Positions 63,161-64,000 of a stretch of DNA of 64,000 bases are shown piece by piece. Within the stretch, counting starts at the first letter, position 1; the number at the start of each line of letters is the position of its first letter. Source of the DNA: JABMMZ01 sp040386935. GTDB taxonomy: Bacteria > Bacteroidota > Bacteroidia > NS11-12g > UBA955. The translations under genes were made by a program, and so were the position numbers. Below the pieces are notes generated by a model that had not been told where the DNA came from, did no database searches, and saw only the letters and a list, made by a program, of their open reading frames with translations. The stretch covers positions 21,099-85,098 of the forward strand of contig JAZKEQ010000009.1 in NCBI GenBank assembly GCA_040386935.1, given 5' to 3'.

Positions 63161-64000
63161 TTATTCTTTAATAATTTTTTGGAAGAAACTACCTTCAGCA
63201 GTTCTTACCTGAATCACATAAATACCACTCGCTAGATTTGAAATATCAATTGAGTTGTTACTTAATTCTACAGTAATAATAGCACCTTTAACATCTGTCA
63301 ATGATACTGCTTCAATTTTTTCAACTGAAGATATATTAACGGTTGTGTTTGATGGGTTAGGGTAAATGCTGATAGTGTTGTTTTCTTTTATAGCTGATGT
63401 AGACAATGATTCGCTTTTTACAGAGAATACTGTTTTACCGGCACTTGAACCAACAAATGAATTAAATGATAATTTGTAATCACTTCCGTCTTTTGCTTTA
63501 ACGAAATAAACAAAAGTATCAACGATGAAGAATGGACCCATATTGCTGTACTTCCAGTCTTGCCCAATAGCATCTGTATTGGCTGAGTATGTTGCAGTAG
63601 TTTTGGTCAACCATACTTTGTCGCATTTAGCCCCTTTGTTTTTAGCAACTGTAACACCTTTGTTTGAAAGTATACCTGTCAATGGGTAAGGCAAAGTTGT
63701 AGACCCTTGAGTGATTAAATCAGTATATCTGGTCCAAACTACATCCCAGCTTGCGTTTGTTGGCTCACGGTCAACCAATTGTTTGTTTACCACATCATAG
63801 TAGACGAACAAGCGGTTAGGGTAGGTGGTTTTGCTGAAAATAAGATTAGTAGAGTCAGTGTTGTCAACGTTTGAAATGATTACATTCCACATGCTGTCGT
63901 AGCCCAATTGTTTGATAAAAACTTTTTTGTACCAGTTTGCATTTTTGTTGTAAAGTATAAAAACACTAGAACCATCAACGTTCTTGGTGGTCATGTTATA
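63161..64000 (-). CDS. HmuY-like protein with T9SS sorting domain (5' end missing)
   Basis: The frame is open to the right edge, so the true N-terminus (signal peptide) lies outside. The 280 visible residues carry the HmuY-type second-half motif ASWDVVWTRYTDLIT and the YSANTDAIGQDWKYSNM region that also occurs in the lipoprotein of this operon (YSTDRDAIGYEWKSYDI). After about residue 205 a type A sorting domain starts at ISIYPNPSNTTVNI and ends FFQKIIKE. The sorting domain means it would be exported by T9SS, not lipidated. Eight bases before the receptor gene, so it likely leads the operon. Confidence 0.8.
   Translation of the reverse strand, partial: YNMTTKNVDGSSVFILYNKNANWYKKVFIKQLGYDSMWNVIISNVDNTDSTNLIFSKTTYPNRLFVYYDVVNKQLVDREPTNASWDVVWTRYTDLITQGSTTLPYPLTGILSNKGVTVAKNKGAKCDKVWLTKTTATYSANTDAIGQDWKYSNMGPFFIVDTFVYFVKAKDGSDYKLSFNSFVGSSAGKTVFSVKSESLSTSAIKENNTISIYPNPSNTTVNISSVEKIEAVSLTDVKGAIITVELSNNSIDISNLASGIYVIQVRTAEGSFFQKIIKE

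Noticed and set aside
1..64000. CRISPR arrays, IS elements, tRNA or rRNA genes
   Set aside because: No spaced direct repeats, transposase motifs, cloverleaf or rRNA sequences were recognised.

Overview
The window is a chromosomal segment of a Bacteroidota bacterium, probably a Cytophagia/Sphingobacteriia/Chitinophagia-like lineage; the family cannot be fixed from the sequence alone. The evidence is a complete porP-gldK-gldL-gldM-gldN (type IX secretion, T9SS) block, several cargo proteins ending in T9SS type A or type B sorting domains, fused SecDF, PpiD-like, LptE and SecG genes in the order usual for this phylum, low G+C, and recurrent promoters of the form TTG-N19..22-TAnnTTTG in place of sigma-70 boxes. 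No rRNA, tRNA, IS element, prophage or CRISPR array was recognised.

Layout. 1-3.3 kb (minus): 3'-truncated UvrD-type helicase, small membrane protein, Coq4-like protein, winged-helix regulator and its membrane partner. 3.4-5 kb (plus): GDP-L-fucose synthase translationally coupled to a DUF1801/OmdA protein. 5-6.6 kb (minus): a pentameric ligand-gated ion channel homologue with a lipoprotein directly downstream. 6.7-10.6 kb: a secreted orphan, then pyrE, Nudix, coaD, rsmD and a DUF3822 gene. 10.6-15.2 kb: a large T9SS cargo protein with a CxxCH motif, an orphan and a BNR-repeat secreted protein. 15.2-21.5 kb: PpiD-like chaperone, a DUF7935-type gene coupled to a methylmalonyl-CoA mutase large subunit, and dnaA. 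21.6-27.6 kb: the T9SS core block. 27.6-34.3 kb: radical SAM protein, a membrane glycosyltransferase with TPRs, and a type-B-sorted adhesin-like protein. 34.4-37.8 kb: sigma-54 activator, lptE, TPR-like gene, secG. 37.8-40.3 kb: outer-membrane protein, crcB, antiporter. 40.5-47.1 kb: an energy-transduction block (ExbB, two ExbD, two TonB, PstS-like lipoprotein, TPR protein). 47.4-50.4 kb: secDF. 50.6-54.5 kb: ABC ATPase, polytopic membrane protein and a divergent lytic transglycosylase with LysM. 54.6-59.8 kb: lipoprotein, small membrane protein, PNGase F-like T9SS cargo, YkgJ-type protein, STAS-like protein and another T9SS cargo protein. 60.1-64 kb (minus): two HmuY-like proteins flanking a TonB-dependent receptor, apparently a haem-uptake operon.

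How it fits together. Much of the window concerns the cell envelope: Sec export (SecDF, SecG, PpiD-like), outer-membrane lipid assembly (LptE), T9SS secretion (PorP, GldKLMN) and its cargo, and TonB energisation that would drive receptors such as the one in the HmuY operon. Less routine observations are the channel-lipoprotein pair, the T9SS-sorted HmuY-like protein, the PNGase F-like protein with an apparently altered active-site position, the orphan ABC/membrane/transglycosylase cluster, and a Coq4-like gene in a phylum that mostly uses menaquinone. Homology calls rest on motif recognition by eye; no searches were run.
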